Shown piece by piece: positions 33,772-42,627 of a stretch of 64,000 nucleotides of DNA. The stretch is taken from the NCBI RefSeq assembly GCF_902499175.1, contig NZ_CABVQC010000021.1, positions 1 through 64,000 on the forward strand, given 5' to 3'. The DNA is from Burkholderia aenigmatica (GTDB lineage Bacteria > Pseudomonadota > Gammaproteobacteria > Burkholderiales > Burkholderiaceae). Within the stretch, counting starts at the first letter, position 1; every line of letters starts with the position of its first letter. The notes beneath the pieces are model-generated. The model did not search any database, was not told the origin of the DNA, and saw only the letters and a program-made list of their open reading frames with translations. Both the position numbers and the translations under genes were made by a program.

Positions 33772-34290
33772 TCAAGAAGCGCTGCCTTCCAGATCGGATT
33801 TCTCCACGGTGACGTCCATACGGATGGATCCGAACAGTCCGCGTGCCAGTGTGCGCGTCGATTCCCGATCGAGACCGCTCACGGAAATCTTGCGCCCGTC
33901 GACGCCAATCGTCATGTCGTAACCGCCATCCTCGCTCTGGCCGAGCTCGTCCAGTGTCCCCTGAATGGCCAGCGTTGCGACCGGCATCATTCGCACCCGC
34001 TGCTCAAGGGTTTCGAGCCGCTTCAACAGAGCAATAATCGCCTCCGGGTTGAATGCCTCCATAAATGCCATGTCTTCCGCGGAGATCCGGATGTCGGCCG
34101 TGTTCTCGCCTGGAATCATGTAGGCTTGCGCCACGCCGCCGTCCGGACCATCGGCCGCAGTCAGCCGGCGCACGCTGTTGGACGTCCACCACTTCCATCG
34201 ACCCTGGGTCGCGGCTTCCGCGAGCCGGAGAAGCCGGGCGACGTCGACCTGGTCATGTTGATTCGGCTTTGCAGTCTTCGGCTCGGTCAT
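33772..34290 (-). CDS. Ead/Ea22-like protein
   Basis: A 172-aa protein with the arrangement LLRLAEAATQGRWKWW ... ADIRISAEDMAFMEAFNPEAIIALLKRLE, typical of lambda Ea22/Ead-like accessory proteins of phages and mobile elements. The role of that family is unknown. ATG 10 bases before the end of the next unit; no signal peptide. Confidence 0.75.
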   Translation of the reverse strand: MTEPKTAKPNQHDQVDVARLLRLAEAATQGRWKWWTSNSVRRLTAADGPDGGVAQAYMIPGENTADIRISAEDMAFMEAFNPEAIIALLKRLETLEQRVRMMPVATLAIQGTLDELGQSEDGGYDMTIGVDGRKISVSGLDRESTRTLARGLFGSIRMDVTVEKSDLEGSAS

Positions 34291-34300
34291 CGGTTGATCC

Positions 34301-35380
34301 TTATCTTTCGCTCTTCATCGGGGCGATCCGGCCGGTGAAAGTGACACGAGCCAGATATGGAGCGACCTGCTCGGCTTTCATCGTCGCGGCTCGCGCAAGC
34401 TGCTGCGCGAATTCATCCAGCAATTCGTGGTTCGCCGTGAAGAACGCGGCGAGCTCGGCGTCCTGTTCATCCCGGAGAGCCTTCAGGACCTGCCGGTTGT
34501 GGGCGACTTGGGCATCTTCCTCGGGGCTCTTGAAGTAGGTCTCGTTACCCAGGCCGCCGCCGAGGTATCGGGTTGCGATGTGCATCCACTCCTCATTGTC
34601 GCTCTGACCACCGAGCGAACGTTCCCCGAAAATTTCCTTCTCGGCGCAAATGCCGGCCCGGTAGACGATCATACGCAGATAGGCCACGGACTCGGTCGTC
34701 TTGAGGTCGACGGCCGCATGCCGCACATACCCGGCAAACACGTCGGTCGGCGCCAGCATCGTCATGACTGACACTTCGAAGTCGTCCGGTAATTCCGGAA
34801 GCACTGCGTAAATCAGTGCATGCCCTGCCTCGTGAACGCTCGTACTGCGGATATCCTCGACCGGAACCGGCACGCGCGGAGGAGCAAACTGCGCCGCAGC
34901 CGACGCCCAACCGATTCTGTAGAGAGACGTCGTCGACGTTGGACGGCTGGTAGCAAAGAACACTGCAGCCAATCCGAGGACGGCGAACACGATTTCGAGT
35001 GCCGTACGAGGCGATGCCAGCGTGACATCAATGAGGGAATCGATCTGCGGCCCGAACATGCGGATGCTTCCGAGCAGGAAGAACAGCGCGCAGATCCGTT
35101 CCACGGAACGCGCCGCAAAACTCCAGATGTTCGCGTCCCGACCGTCACGCACGAGACTGAAGATTGCCCACTGCGCAATCCACAGCGACCCGATCGTCTT
35201 TGCCCATTGGTAGACGGTCAGGACGGACGGGGAAAGACCGCTGGCCGCCGGCCCGATCATGCTCAAGAGCGTCGCCATGACGATCATGAGGACGGTCAGG
35301 ACGTCGCCAAGCCTCCCATCTTCGCGCCAGCCCTGCACCTGTTTACGCAACCCTTGCAGCTTCTCGACCACGATTCCCAT
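34301..35380 (-). CDS. FtsH-type M41 peptidase without AAA domain
   Basis: A 359-aa protein. Three to four membrane helices between residues 25 and 145, then STSVHEAGHALIYAVLP with zinc-binding HEAGH at 183-187, and GGQSDNEEWMHIAT at 257-270, which fits FtsH's GAxxDL..AT with Asp261 as third ligand. The AAA ATPase module normally between membrane part and peptidase is absent, so unfolding power is missing. It may process small membrane proteins or regulators. ATG at 35380 chosen; the longer frame is antisense-like. Confidence 0.85.
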   Translation of the reverse strand: MGIVVEKLQGLRKQVQGWREDGRLGDVLTVLMIVMATLLSMIGPAASGLSPSVLTVYQWAKTIGSLWIAQWAIFSLVRDGRDANIWSFAARSVERICALFFLLGSIRMFGPQIDSLIDVTLASPRTALEIVFAVLGLAAVFFATSRPTSTTSLYRIGWASAAAQFAPPRVPVPVEDIRSTSVHEAGHALIYAVLPELPDDFEVSVMTMLAPTDVFAGYVRHAAVDLKTTESVAYLRMIVYRAGICAEKEIFGERSLGGQSDNEEWMHIATRYLGGGLGNETYFKSPEEDAQVAHNRQVLKALRDEQDAELAAFFTANHELLDEFAQQLARAATMKAEQVAPYLARVTFTGRIAPMKSER

Positions 35381-35382
35381 GT

Positions 35383-35709
35383 TCACTTTCCCCCGTTGTT
35401 CTGCTGATCTTCGTCCTCGCCCAGCGGTCGGGCCGCGAACGCCTGCATGCGCGCGGCCTCTTCCGGGTCGACCTTGCCAAGCGCCTTGATGACCGACCAG
35501 CGACCATCCTGATACATGATCTTCTTGGCCTTCCGCAGCGCCTGAACACGACGGTCGAGCACGAGATCGTACTGGCTGGCACCCGTAGCCTCGGCGATGC
35601 GCTTGCACTCCACTTCGATACCTTCCACCAGCATCTTGCGGTAGGTGTTTTGCCCGGTCTCGATCGCGTGGAGAATCATCGAATCGAGCTTCGCGTAGGT
35701 CGTGGTCAT
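35383..35709 (-). CDS. small winged-helix-like protein (108 aa)
   Basis: MTTTYAKLDSMILHAIETG ... DRRVQALRKAKKI...GRW closely resembles the gene at 60771-61061 (DQLILERI...DRRLQALRKAEKI...KGW), so the two are paralogues. The layout fits a winged helix-turn-helix. Separated from the M41 peptidase gene by 2 bases, so probably co-translated. Confidence 0.8.
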   Translation of the reverse strand: MTTTYAKLDSMILHAIETGQNTYRKMLVEGIEVECKRIAEATGASQYDLVLDRRVQALRKAKKIMYQDGRWSVIKALGKVDPEEAARMQAFAARPLGEDEDQQNNGGK

Positions 35710-35717
35710 TGCGAGTC

Positions 35718-35897
35718 CTAGAGCAGCTCGTATTTTTCCATCAGTTCGAGCTTCCGGCGTTCCTTGCGGCGCCGATCCTCGCGCGATTCTTCGGTAGGGA
35801 CGATATCGCGTTTCGCCGCGAGCGTCGCGTCGTATCGCTCCGTCTCGGCGACCAGCTTGAAGAGCTCCCTCAGTTCATTCTTTGCTTGCGTGAACAT
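35718..35897 (-). CDS. small charged protein (59 aa)
   Basis: Starts MFTQAKNELRELFKLVAETE; almost entirely alpha-helical and rich in Arg/Glu. AGGAA 5 bases before ATG, 8 bases from the next gene. Probably a small DNA- or protein-binding helix protein; no family known. Confidence 0.72.
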   Translation of the reverse strand: MFTQAKNELRELFKLVAETERYDATLAAKRDIVPTEESREDRRRKERRKLELMEKYELL

Positions 35898-35928
35898 TTC
35901 GGTTCCTGCGTGTCAGGGTTGAGAAGTC

Positions 35929-36150
35929 TTACGCGACCAGACAGACGTGGTCCGCGATCTCCGAATACGACATTCCGCCATCGTAGTAGTCCTGCAGCGA
36001 TCGCTCGTTCTCGCGCACGTACGCTTCGGCCTTCGCCGGGACGTTCATGCCGACTTCGCGCATCGCCTTGAGCTCGCAGAGGACGTTCGGCAAGACGTCC
36101 TGCTCGGGGATGTTGCCGGTGGTCGCGACCTGGGTAGCATTCTGGCCCAT
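35929..36150 (-). CDS. small hypothetical protein (73 aa)
   Basis: Soluble; AYVRENERSLQDYYDGGMSYSEIADHV suggests a helical protein with an HTH-like end. First or second gene of the 36522-34301 run. Unknown function. Confidence 0.72.
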   Translation of the reverse strand: MGQNATQVATTGNIPEQDVLPNVLCELKAMREVGMNVPAKAEAYVRENERSLQDYYDGGMSYSEIADHVCLVA

Positions 36151-36192
36151 TTTCTAAATATCCGGAGATTGCCTAAACGGCGTGATCGAATT

Positions 36193-36522
36193 TTAGTGCA
36201 GGTTTTCGCCCCAGCCGTGCGCGGCCGGATCAATGACCGGACAGGCCTGCCGGACGAGCCTGTCAAACTCGCAGTCAATCTCGATCCAGTCGTCGGCGTC
36301 GGCGAAAATAAGCCGGCCGCGATCAGCAGCGCCGATGTAGCGCACCAGATTGCCGTGGATCTCGAACTCGTCGCCTTGCGAATCGAGATCCAGGAAGGTG
36401 CAACAGTACATCGCGCCGACTTCGAGAGCATTGCCCGCGTGGTCCGTGATCACTGCAACCGGCGCATGCACGGGAGCGGTTGTTTCCGTGGGCACCATAC
36501 GGACGTGGTTCAATTCGTTCAT
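36193..36522 (-). CDS. hypothetical protein (109 aa)
   Basis: Starts MNELNHVRMVPTETT after AGGA. Acidic, ends IDPAAHGWGENLH. A TTCCGAACAGGAAT motif lies about 115 bases upstream (36640-36655). No domain recognised. Confidence 0.74.
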   Translation of the reverse strand: MNELNHVRMVPTETTAPVHAPVAVITDHAGNALEVGAMYCCTFLDLDSQGDEFEIHGNLVRYIGAADRGRLIFADADDWIEIDCEFDRLVRQACPVIDPAAHGWGENLH

Positions 36523-36780
36523 GGATGTCCTGTTGGTTGGTGGCTGACTTGCCATGCGCCCACTATAGCGGCGCGGATACCCCATACAAGAGCCCGCGAA
36601 ACTCGCATTCCCCGGCTTTCCCTCGACCACTTGAGGTGTCAATTCCTGTTCGGAATTAGGTGAGCTTTTTCGGGAATCAGATCACGCAGTATTCGGTCCG
36701 GGCCCGCGTGCCGGACCTTGAATGGCGCGCGCCTCCTGGGATAATCCGTCCATACCCGATCACGAGGAACGGAATTCACC

Positions 36781-37293
36781 ATGCATCTCGCTCACACCGA
36801 TCAGCGCCGGATCACGGCACGCGCCGCCGGAGCCCTGCCACCCGGCTCCATTCTCGGCTCGGTCCAGGTTCCTGGTCACGTCATTCGCCTCTCTGACCAG
36901 TTGGCTGGCGAGTTCTACACCGCCGCCGAGGAAATCGAGTTCTGCGGCGATCAGGTCGAGACCTTCGCGATCCCGCCGTGGGCCAGCCGCGACGGTGCCG
37001 CGTGGCTTCCGGATCTCGCCGCGCTCGGCTACCGCCGCGCTGACAGCGGCTTCCGGGGCCGTGAGGAACTGCTCGTGGCGACCGCGGACGTAGACATGCA
37101 CACCGACGACGAGGGCCTGGTGCTGATGGTAGTGCTGCACAACGACGGTCTAACCTTCCGACAAGGAAAGGTTCGCCACAAGCCGAAGGCGGGTGAGTGC
37201 TTCATCTTCGACGATCGTCTGCCTCACGGCGTTGATGAGGCGCCCGGCCGGGCAGCGTTTCTCGGCTGGAACATCCCGATCGTGCCGCTCTGA
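36781..37293 (+). CDS. 2OG-Fe(II)-oxygenase-like protein (170 aa)
   Basis: VDMHTDDEG (HxD near residue 103) and AGECFIFDDRLPHGVDEAPGRAAFLGW (second His and a following Arg) fit the metal-binding triad of small double-stranded beta-helix dioxygenases. The DDR-x-x-H pattern is shared with the broken gene at 29812-30500. Substrate unknown. First of a two-gene plus-strand unit. Confidence 0.7.
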   Translation: MHLAHTDQRRITARAAGALPPGSILGSVQVPGHVIRLSDQLAGEFYTAAEEIEFCGDQVETFAIPPWASRDGAAWLPDLAALGYRRADSGFRGREELLVATADVDMHTDDEGLVLMVVLHNDGLTFRQGKVRHKPKAGECFIFDDRLPHGVDEAPGRAAFLGWNIPIVPL

Positions 37294-37330
37294 TCGACGG
37301 CTATCGCTCCCCATTTTCGAGAGGAACACG

Positions 37331-37867
37331 ATGAAACAACAGGACATCAAGGTCGGCAGCATCTATACCGACGGTAAGGCGGGCCTGCGCCGGGTAACGG
37401 CTGCTGGTCCGCAATACAAGCTGTACGACGGCCAGGAGGAAACGGACTGCCTCCAATACGAGGTCATCGCGAGCGCGGCGGCAGGGTCCGTTGTCGAGCG
37501 TGGCAAGTCGCCCGACGGTAATCCGCTCGCCCACTCCACACGCCAGTCGTTCGCGGCATGGGCGAAGGCCGAAGTGCCGGCCGACCAGGTCGTGCAGAAA
37601 ATCGCTGAGTTCGGCGCCAAGCGCGTCAAGCTCACGCCCCCTCAGGCCAAGCTTATGCGCACCTTCGACCCGGCTGACGAGATCAAGACGGGCACGAACT
37701 GGTGCTGTGAGCCGGACGAGCTACGCCCGGCTCGCGCGTGCCAGGACAAGGGCCTGCTCACAATCGACGGCGAGCCGGGCCGCGGCGAGCATTTCGAGGT
37801 CAAGCTGACGCTCCTCGGCATCGAGGTCGTGCGGCTCATGACGACTGGCGTAACGGAGCCGGCGTAA
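37331..37867 (+). CDS. hypothetical protein (178 aa)
   Basis: MKQQDIKVGSIYTDGKAGLRR: a small SH3-like N-terminal strand set, then a DNA-binding-like helical part (SFAAWAKAEVP...KIAEFGAKRVKL) and a C-terminal beta part. AGGA 6-7 bases upstream; 37 bases after the oxygenase-like gene. Confidence 0.75.
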   Translation: MKQQDIKVGSIYTDGKAGLRRVTAAGPQYKLYDGQEETDCLQYEVIASAAAGSVVERGKSPDGNPLAHSTRQSFAAWAKAEVPADQVVQKIAEFGAKRVKLTPPQAKLMRTFDPADEIKTGTNWCCEPDELRPARACQDKGLLTIDGEPGRGEHFEVKLTLLGIEVVRLMTTGVTEPA

Positions 37868-37924
37868 CCGTACTTCAACCGGCCTAAGGTCTGTCGGGAC
37901 ACAGTCCGCGTCCCGACCACACTG

Positions 37925-38410
37925 TTACCTGCCGGCGTTGGGGCGAGCATCAGTGCGCGCGACCACTCTCAGCAGCTCGGCCCGAATGAATTTCGGGAGC
38001 GTTTCTCCATTCCCCATCCTGATGAAGGCTGCCCGATGCTCTCGTGATCTCGAGCACAGCGCTTCCAGCTTTGCAAATGCCTCACACGACGTCCGATAGC
38101 TTTCGGTCTGGCGCACGAACTGACTCCACCAAAATTCAAACGTGGAAACTCTGCGCCGCAGTAGAGCGGCCGCGATCAGATGGTCTCTGACCTCGCGCTC
38201 TTCTGGCGGAATGCTGCCCACTGCAAAGTGATCGAAGGGTTCGGTCACATACCTCTCATCAAGAGGAGTGTCCATGTGCCGAGTCCGCTGACCGTCTTGC
38301 ATAAAGGTCAGACTCGGATCGAACGGTTCCTGAGCGTATTCCCACGATGGTCGCGGAATAGATCCGACCGGAGGAGCGTCTGCGCCCTGTCTGTTGCCGA
38401 GGTTATGCAT
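37925..38410 (-). CDS. hypothetical protein (161 aa)
   Basis: Starts MHNLGNRQGADAPPVGSIP. The second half is helical and Arg-rich (LLRRRVSTFEFWWSQFVRQ). No SD is evident. Follows 38463-38819. Unknown function. Confidence 0.7.
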   Translation of the reverse strand: MHNLGNRQGADAPPVGSIPRPSWEYAQEPFDPSLTFMQDGQRTRHMDTPLDERYVTEPFDHFAVGSIPPEEREVRDHLIAAALLRRRVSTFEFWWSQFVRQTESYRTSCEAFAKLEALCSRSREHRAAFIRMGNGETLPKFIRAELLRVVARTDARPNAGR

Positions 38411-38462
38411 GGTGATGTCTTGGTTTGCCGCAACGCTTGAAGGCTCCGTGCGCCGCTTCTCT

Positions 38463-38819
38463 TCAGCCTTGTTCGCCCGCCGGTCGCTGGCCAGGGCGAG
38501 TCTCGTCTTCGAGTGCGCCCTTGTTTTCCGGAGACACATCTAAAGGTGCTTCGCCGTTGCGCCGCATGTCGATCTCACGCCAAACTTTCGCGCTCAGCCC
38601 GAATTCCTCCCGATAGGAAGTGATGCCCCGGTTGAATACCTGCTCGAAGCGCCTGAAATCCTCCTCCGTCTCGGCAAGCACGAGCGCCATGACGGGCTTT
38701 GCTTCCGTGTCACCGAAACCCACGCGGGGTAGAGCGTGCATTGCATAAAACGTCTGGCCCGCTGGGAGGGCGTTGCAAAATGCCTCTACCGCTTTCTTCA
38801 GTTGCGCTTCGGTCAACAT
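38463..38819 (-). CDS. hypothetical protein (118 aa)
   Basis: Starts MLTEAQLKKAVEAFCNALPAG after GGAAAG; a compact alpha/beta protein with a charged tail. No domain recognised. Confidence 0.76.
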   Translation of the reverse strand: MLTEAQLKKAVEAFCNALPAGQTFYAMHALPRVGFGDTEAKPVMALVLAETEEDFRRFEQVFNRGITSYREEFGLSAKVWREIDMRRNGEAPLDVSPENKGALEDETRPGQRPAGEQG

Positions 38820-38849
38820 GCCCTTTCCTTCTTGTTGTCTGTGGAGTGG

Positions 38850-39024
38850 CTAGGTTTCGACCTGGGCCACTTCGAGGTCTTTAAGCTCTTCAACGCTGAC
38901 CCCGGCCGCCGAGGCCGCTCGTGCGACTGCAGCTCGAAGATCCGCTTGTTTCTCCGCTGCGGCTGCATCCACTGCGCGTAGCGGATGCAGTACCTCGCGC
39001 GGGCTGGACTAAACGTACGGACAC
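38850..39024 (-). pseudogene. small alanine-rich protein, frameshifted
   Basis: A GTG start at 39024 with AGGAGG about 10 bases upstream reads MSVRLVQP. After removing one C from CCC near 39000 it continues REVLHPLRAVDAAAAEKQ and ends VSVEELKDLEVAQVET (57 aa). As written, the frame is interrupted. Same homopolymer pattern as the other broken genes. Confidence 0.4.
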
Positions 39025-39039
39025 ACGACCACGCCCCTC

Positions 39040-39228
39040 CTACCGGATCGATTTGCTTTTAACGCCATCGTCCCACGCCTGCAGCGCAGCCGACTTTGTT
39101 CGCATCGGGGTTGCCCGGACTCCCCCCGGAAAGTGCGACTTGGTGCAGTACGCGGTCCAATACGTTGGCCCCTTCGTCACAACCGGCTGCGCTCCACATC
39201 GCGGACAGGGTTCGTTCATCGAATCCAT
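39040..39228 (-). CDS. Lar-like small zinc-ribbon protein (62 aa)
   Basis: MNEPCPRCGAQPVVTKGPTYW then YCTK: the CPxCG ... W ... C arrangement and SAALQAWDDGV end match Lar-family (restriction-alleviation-type) zinc ribbons of phages and plasmids. GGAAG 7 bases before ATG. The anti-restriction role is by analogy. Confidence 0.75.
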   Translation of the reverse strand: MDSMNEPCPRCGAQPVVTKGPTYWTAYCTKSHFPGGVRATPMRTKSAALQAWDDGVKSKSIR

Positions 39229-39241
39229 CGTCGTTCTTCCG

Positions 39242-39784
39242 TCAGTGTGCCGGAACGACGTAGTCCCCGTTGGGGCGCTTGACGACCGTCGCTGGCATTC
39301 CGTCGTGCTCGCGGTGTTCGACGGTCCACGTTTCCACCACTCGCTCACCACCAGTCAGAAACTGGACCCGCACGGTGTTCGTGCCTGGTTTGACGACGAC
39401 GCATCCGGTGAACGGGCGAAGGCTATCATCCGGACGGCCTCCGATCCAATAGTCCTTCCACGGACGAGGATCATCAGGGCAAGGATCGAAACCGAAAATC
39501 GCAGTCTCATGACCGTCAATCTGCACCTTGTATCCCGGCTGAATGATGATGTCAGGGTTACCCATACCGGATTGGACCATGACTTCACGAGCCAGATCCC
39601 GCGCGTACGGAAACGCGATGGCCAATACAACGATAAGGCCGGTGATGCCTACTGCCGCGTAACGTGCTCGACGCTCGAGCTTACCTAGCGCAGAAGTGAA
39701 TACATTTACCATGTCGATCCTACCTTCCCCATTCCTTACCGAATTGACTGCGATCACCCGATTGACCTGATGATTTCTCGGCAT
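39242..39784 (-). CDS. membrane-anchored protein (180 aa)
   Basis: One membrane helix (about 43-60), then an extracytoplasmic beta-rich domain with a Cys pair (DPCPDD, TGCVVV). The start at 39784 has AGGAG 7 bases upstream; ATG at 39712 (AGGA) is an alternative. Unknown function. Confidence 0.75.
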   Translation of the reverse strand: MPRNHQVNRVIAVNSVRNGEGRIDMVNVFTSALGKLERRARYAAVGITGLIVVLAIAFPYARDLAREVMVQSGMGNPDIIIQPGYKVQIDGHETAIFGFDPCPDDPRPWKDYWIGGRPDDSLRPFTGCVVVKPGTNTVRVQFLTGGERVVETWTVEHREHDGMPATVVKRPNGDYVVPAH

Positions 39785-39904
39785 CTCTCAACTCCTGTCA
39801 GGGACTATCGGCACACGACCAAATTTTGCCAGCCCGTTCCCACGAATCTAGACAACGCAGCGTGCCGAACCGATCGTTTTTCCGGTCTGGATTCGCGCCG
39901 CCAG

Positions 39905-40192
39905 CTATCGAGTAAAGATCACAGCGACCGCTGGCACCATGATCAACAGCCCCAATCCGATCAGGAACAACACCTTCGCCCGCCAGCCCTTGGCCAGGTC
40001 AATTCCGATTCGGTTGCTCAAAGCACCCCATACCGTTCCGACAAAGAACAGCAGCCCGCCCTTGGTCGTCTCGTGAACGCCCAGGGCCATTACCGCCAGC
40101 TCGTACACAGCAAAGACCGCCGTGCCCATCGCCGCGGCGAATGTCACATCGTTGAATGTCGGCCGGCGAAGCGTTACTCCCAGTATCTGCAT
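39905..40192 (-). CDS. small membrane protein (95 aa)
   Basis: Three hydrophobic segments (about 17-37, 45-58, 73-92). Hypothetical. The 39785-39904 interval below it shows no gene. Confidence 0.75.
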   Translation of the reverse strand: MQILGVTLRRPTFNDVTFAAAMGTAVFAVYELAVMALGVHETTKGGLLFFVGTVWGALSNRIGIDLAKGWRAKVLFLIGLGLLIMVPAVAVIFTR

Positions 40193-40257
40193 GACTGACT
40201 CTTTCGGGTTGGCCGAAATTCGGCAACTACAGGTTAACGGATTCGAACGGAGCAGCC

Positions 40258-40914
40258 TTAAATACGAATGGCGGCCCGCACCGCGTCGCCGGCGGCCTCC
40301 TCGTAATGTCGAGCGTTCTCAGGCCTGTCGTCGCATGCGCGGCTGATCACGCTGGCAATATGCGGCACCGCGCTCCGGCCCGGCTCCCCTCCCTCAGCAG
40401 CCGTCAGTTCGGTCAGCACAGCGTCCGCGACGTTGAGGTAGTCCTGCCATCTGTATTCATTTCCCGCCGCGTCGCCCTGATGCATGGGCTGCTCGCCACA
40501 GGCCGAGCAGATTGCACCGGCCACACGATCCCGAGTTGCCTGACCGGGCTGCGTAGCGCGAAGCTTCTCCATGACCTGCTGGTAGTTCTCGTGGAGCGCT
40601 GGCCAGTCCGGACCCGGCTCGAGTGCGCCCGGATCCAGACGACCTTTGAACACGTCAAGACGAACCTGCGGATGCTTGTGGCCGACCGTTGCCAGCCAAC
40701 CGGCGCACGCGAGCTCTGCGCCGACCCTCGACTGGTGGCAAGCAAAGATCCCGGCACCGATCTCCGGTCCCATCCCGCGATGGTCCGGACAGGTGGCCGC
40801 CAGATTCTCCGCCAATTCCATGTCGAATTGCGGGATGTCGGTCACCGAGCTGTCGAGCCGCCAGGGGCACGAGGCGCACGGCTTGGCCATGTGGTGAAGC
40901 GGATTGTCAGCCAT
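40258..40914 (-). CDS. DUF6283-like Cys-rich protein
   Basis: A 218-aa protein. KPCASCPWRLDSSVTDIPQF ... IFACHQS has the CxxCPWR plus CH layout I associate with DUF6283, a family of mobile elements and actinobacteria with unknown function. A second Cys pair (AICSACGEQPMH) lies near residue 137. Likely to bind zinc or an Fe-S cluster. Confidence 0.78.
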   Translation of the reverse strand: MADNPLHHMAKPCASCPWRLDSSVTDIPQFDMELAENLAATCPDHRGMGPEIGAGIFACHQSRVGAELACAGWLATVGHKHPQVRLDVFKGRLDPGALEPGPDWPALHENYQQVMEKLRATQPGQATRDRVAGAICSACGEQPMHQGDAAGNEYRWQDYLNVADAVLTELTAAEGGEPGRSAVPHIASVISRACDDRPENARHYEEAAGDAVRAAIRI

Positions 40915-40926
40915 TACTTGTCGCCT

Positions 40927-41196
40927 TTACTGAACCTCGGCGCGGCCCGATGCTGCCACCAGCACGGCCTCTCCGTTGATCCCCGGCGCATAGCCCACGC
41001 TCCTGAGCGCGTCCAGCGTCGGATAATAGGTGAACTCCCCGAGCACTTCGGCACCGTCGCCTTCCTCATAGGATCCGCACAACATGACCGTGCGTTCCGT
41101 CACCTGGCAGGAGAGGCCCGGTCCCGGGTTCGCCACATCACGGACGAAGCCGTCTTCGTCCACGAAACACCCTTTCGGGTAGTTGGAGTTCGACAT
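40927..41196 (-). CDS. hypothetical protein (89 aa)
   Basis: Starts MSNSNYPKGCFVDEDGFV after a G-rich SD; beta-rich and acidic. 14 bases downstream of 41211-41804. Unknown function. Confidence 0.74.
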   Translation of the reverse strand: MSNSNYPKGCFVDEDGFVRDVANPGPGLSCQVTERTVMLCGSYEEGDGAEVLGEFTYYPTLDALRSVGYAPGINGEAVLVAASGRAEVQ

Positions 41197-41210
41197 GGAC
41201 GTGCCCCCCA

Positions 41211-41804
41211 TCATGCCTTGATGTCCTGCAGGAATGCGTTGACCCGCGCCGCCATCAGCGGATCCAGTCGGCGCTCGATTGCGTCTTTCAGTTCCTGGCT
41301 GACGGCGATCTGGTAACCATGCTTACGGCCAAGCGCGAGGAAGGGTTCGTTGTCGGCGCACCACTTGACGAAACTGTCCAGCGCATCGACGCCGAGCACC
41401 TCCCCTTCGACGAGCTGCGTTTCGCGCTCGAACAGCATGTCCCCATCGCCCATTTTCGCGAGAATCACGGTCTTGCCGACCTTCGTCGGGAGCGCGGCAA
41501 ACCACAGGTCGATCACGGATCCGTCGATCCTGGCTCTCAGCTTCGCGGTCTGCCGGCGGTCATCGAGCTGGTAGGTCGGATGGGACGCCACCCTGGAGTG
41601 GGTGTTATACAGGTACAGGAATGCAGTATGTGCATCCATGACGCTGAGCGAGAGGCTCAGACTGTCTCCCGGCTGCTGCTCGCCATAGGTGATGACCGCC
41701 GTGTCATTGGCGTCACTGATCTCGCATTTGGCGATGTTCCTGCCCCCTGCAAATTGGCGAAGGATCGCGGCAGGAAGCGTGGGAATTCTCTGGTCTACGT
41801 GCAT
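41211..41804 (-). CDS. hypothetical protein (197 aa)
   Basis: A soluble alpha/beta protein; no motif recognised. First gene of the 41804-40258 operon, apart from the separate 49-aa gene upstream. Confidence 0.78.
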   Translation of the reverse strand: MHVDQRIPTLPAAILRQFAGGRNIAKCEISDANDTAVITYGEQQPGDSLSLSLSVMDAHTAFLYLYNTHSRVASHPTYQLDDRRQTAKLRARIDGSVIDLWFAALPTKVGKTVILAKMGDGDMLFERETQLVEGEVLGVDALDSFVKWCADNEPFLALGRKHGYQIAVSQELKDAIERRLDPLMAARVNAFLQDIKA

Positions 41805-41870
41805 TTTTCTCGTCCGGATTGAGCGTGCAGTGGCGAGACATCGCCAACCGCGTCATTATCGCTTGAGAAG

Positions 41871-42020
41871 TCAAACTTCCAGAATCGTGAAGTCCGGGTC
41901 GACTTCGACGAGATTGCCGAAATCGTCCTGGACCGCGAGATACGGTCCGGTGCCGTGCTCGAACACATAGGTCCACCGGATATCGAGCTTCCACTTTTCG
42001 ATCTTCGCTTTTCTGTACAT
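41871..42020 (-). CDS. small hypothetical protein (49 aa)
   Basis: MYRKAKIEKWKLDIRWTYVF with GGAGG 8 bases upstream; ends DPDFTILEV. Short beta-type protein. Real by SD and position, function unknown. Confidence 0.7.
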   Translation of the reverse strand: MYRKAKIEKWKLDIRWTYVFEHGTGPYLAVQDDFGNLVEVDPDFTILEV

Positions 42021-42212
42021 TGCCGAATCCTCCATTTGTCTTGACGGGCAGATCATGGGAACACATTACCGGTCCGGCGCCGGGTTTCAAGCCTCTGCGC
42101 GAAAACTCAGTTCGTTCGACATGCCTTGAATGCGCGAGCTCGCCGCGTATCTTCATGTCATGGTTCAGCGGCATACGCTGCGCCGCTGGATACGACACTG
42201 GAGAGCCTGAAC

Positions 42213-42602
42213 ATGAGCACCGAACACATCGCCCGGATTTTCGACCAGAAAGGCATCCACGCCGCCTACGACGCTGCATGCGCCAAGATCCGCCAGCAGA
42301 CCGAGGAGATGAACGGCCTGTGGTCTTCGCGCTTCTTCGAGCGCCGGATTCTCGATGACGGATCGAAGAAACTCTGGCCGACTACCGAGGCACACATCAG
42401 CCGCAGCCACGATCTTTCCGATTGCGATGATGGTCCGATCCCCGAGTTCCTGTACTGCGACGTCGACGGGGAGCTATACCCTGTGACGTTGGGCAAGCAG
42501 GCGCGAATGAACAGCGACCAGGAACATCCGGTTCACTACGCATCGGCCGACATGATCGCGAACGGGAAGGTCGTCGGTCACGTCATCTACACCGACCACT
42601 GA
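42213..42602 (+). CDS. hypothetical protein (129 aa)
   Basis: Starts MSTEHIARIFDQKGIHAAYD after GGAG; acidic and soluble. Isolated plus-strand gene, convergent with the SLOG-macro gene. The 42021-42212 stretch before it shows only a possible GCGGCATACG-type repeat. Confidence 0.75.
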   Translation: MSTEHIARIFDQKGIHAAYDAACAKIRQQTEEMNGLWSSRFFERRILDDGSKKLWPTTEAHISRSHDLSDCDDGPIPEFLYCDVDGELYPVTLGKQARMNSDQEHPVHYASADMIANGKVVGHVIYTDH

Positions 42603-42627
42603 CCTCGCCGCTGTCGCGCTGACCGAC

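Noticed and set aside
34301-35608. Longer start of the M41 peptidase at 35608
   Set aside because: The extra 76 residues are Arg/Gly-rich shadow of the gene at 35383-35709 on the same strand in another frame.
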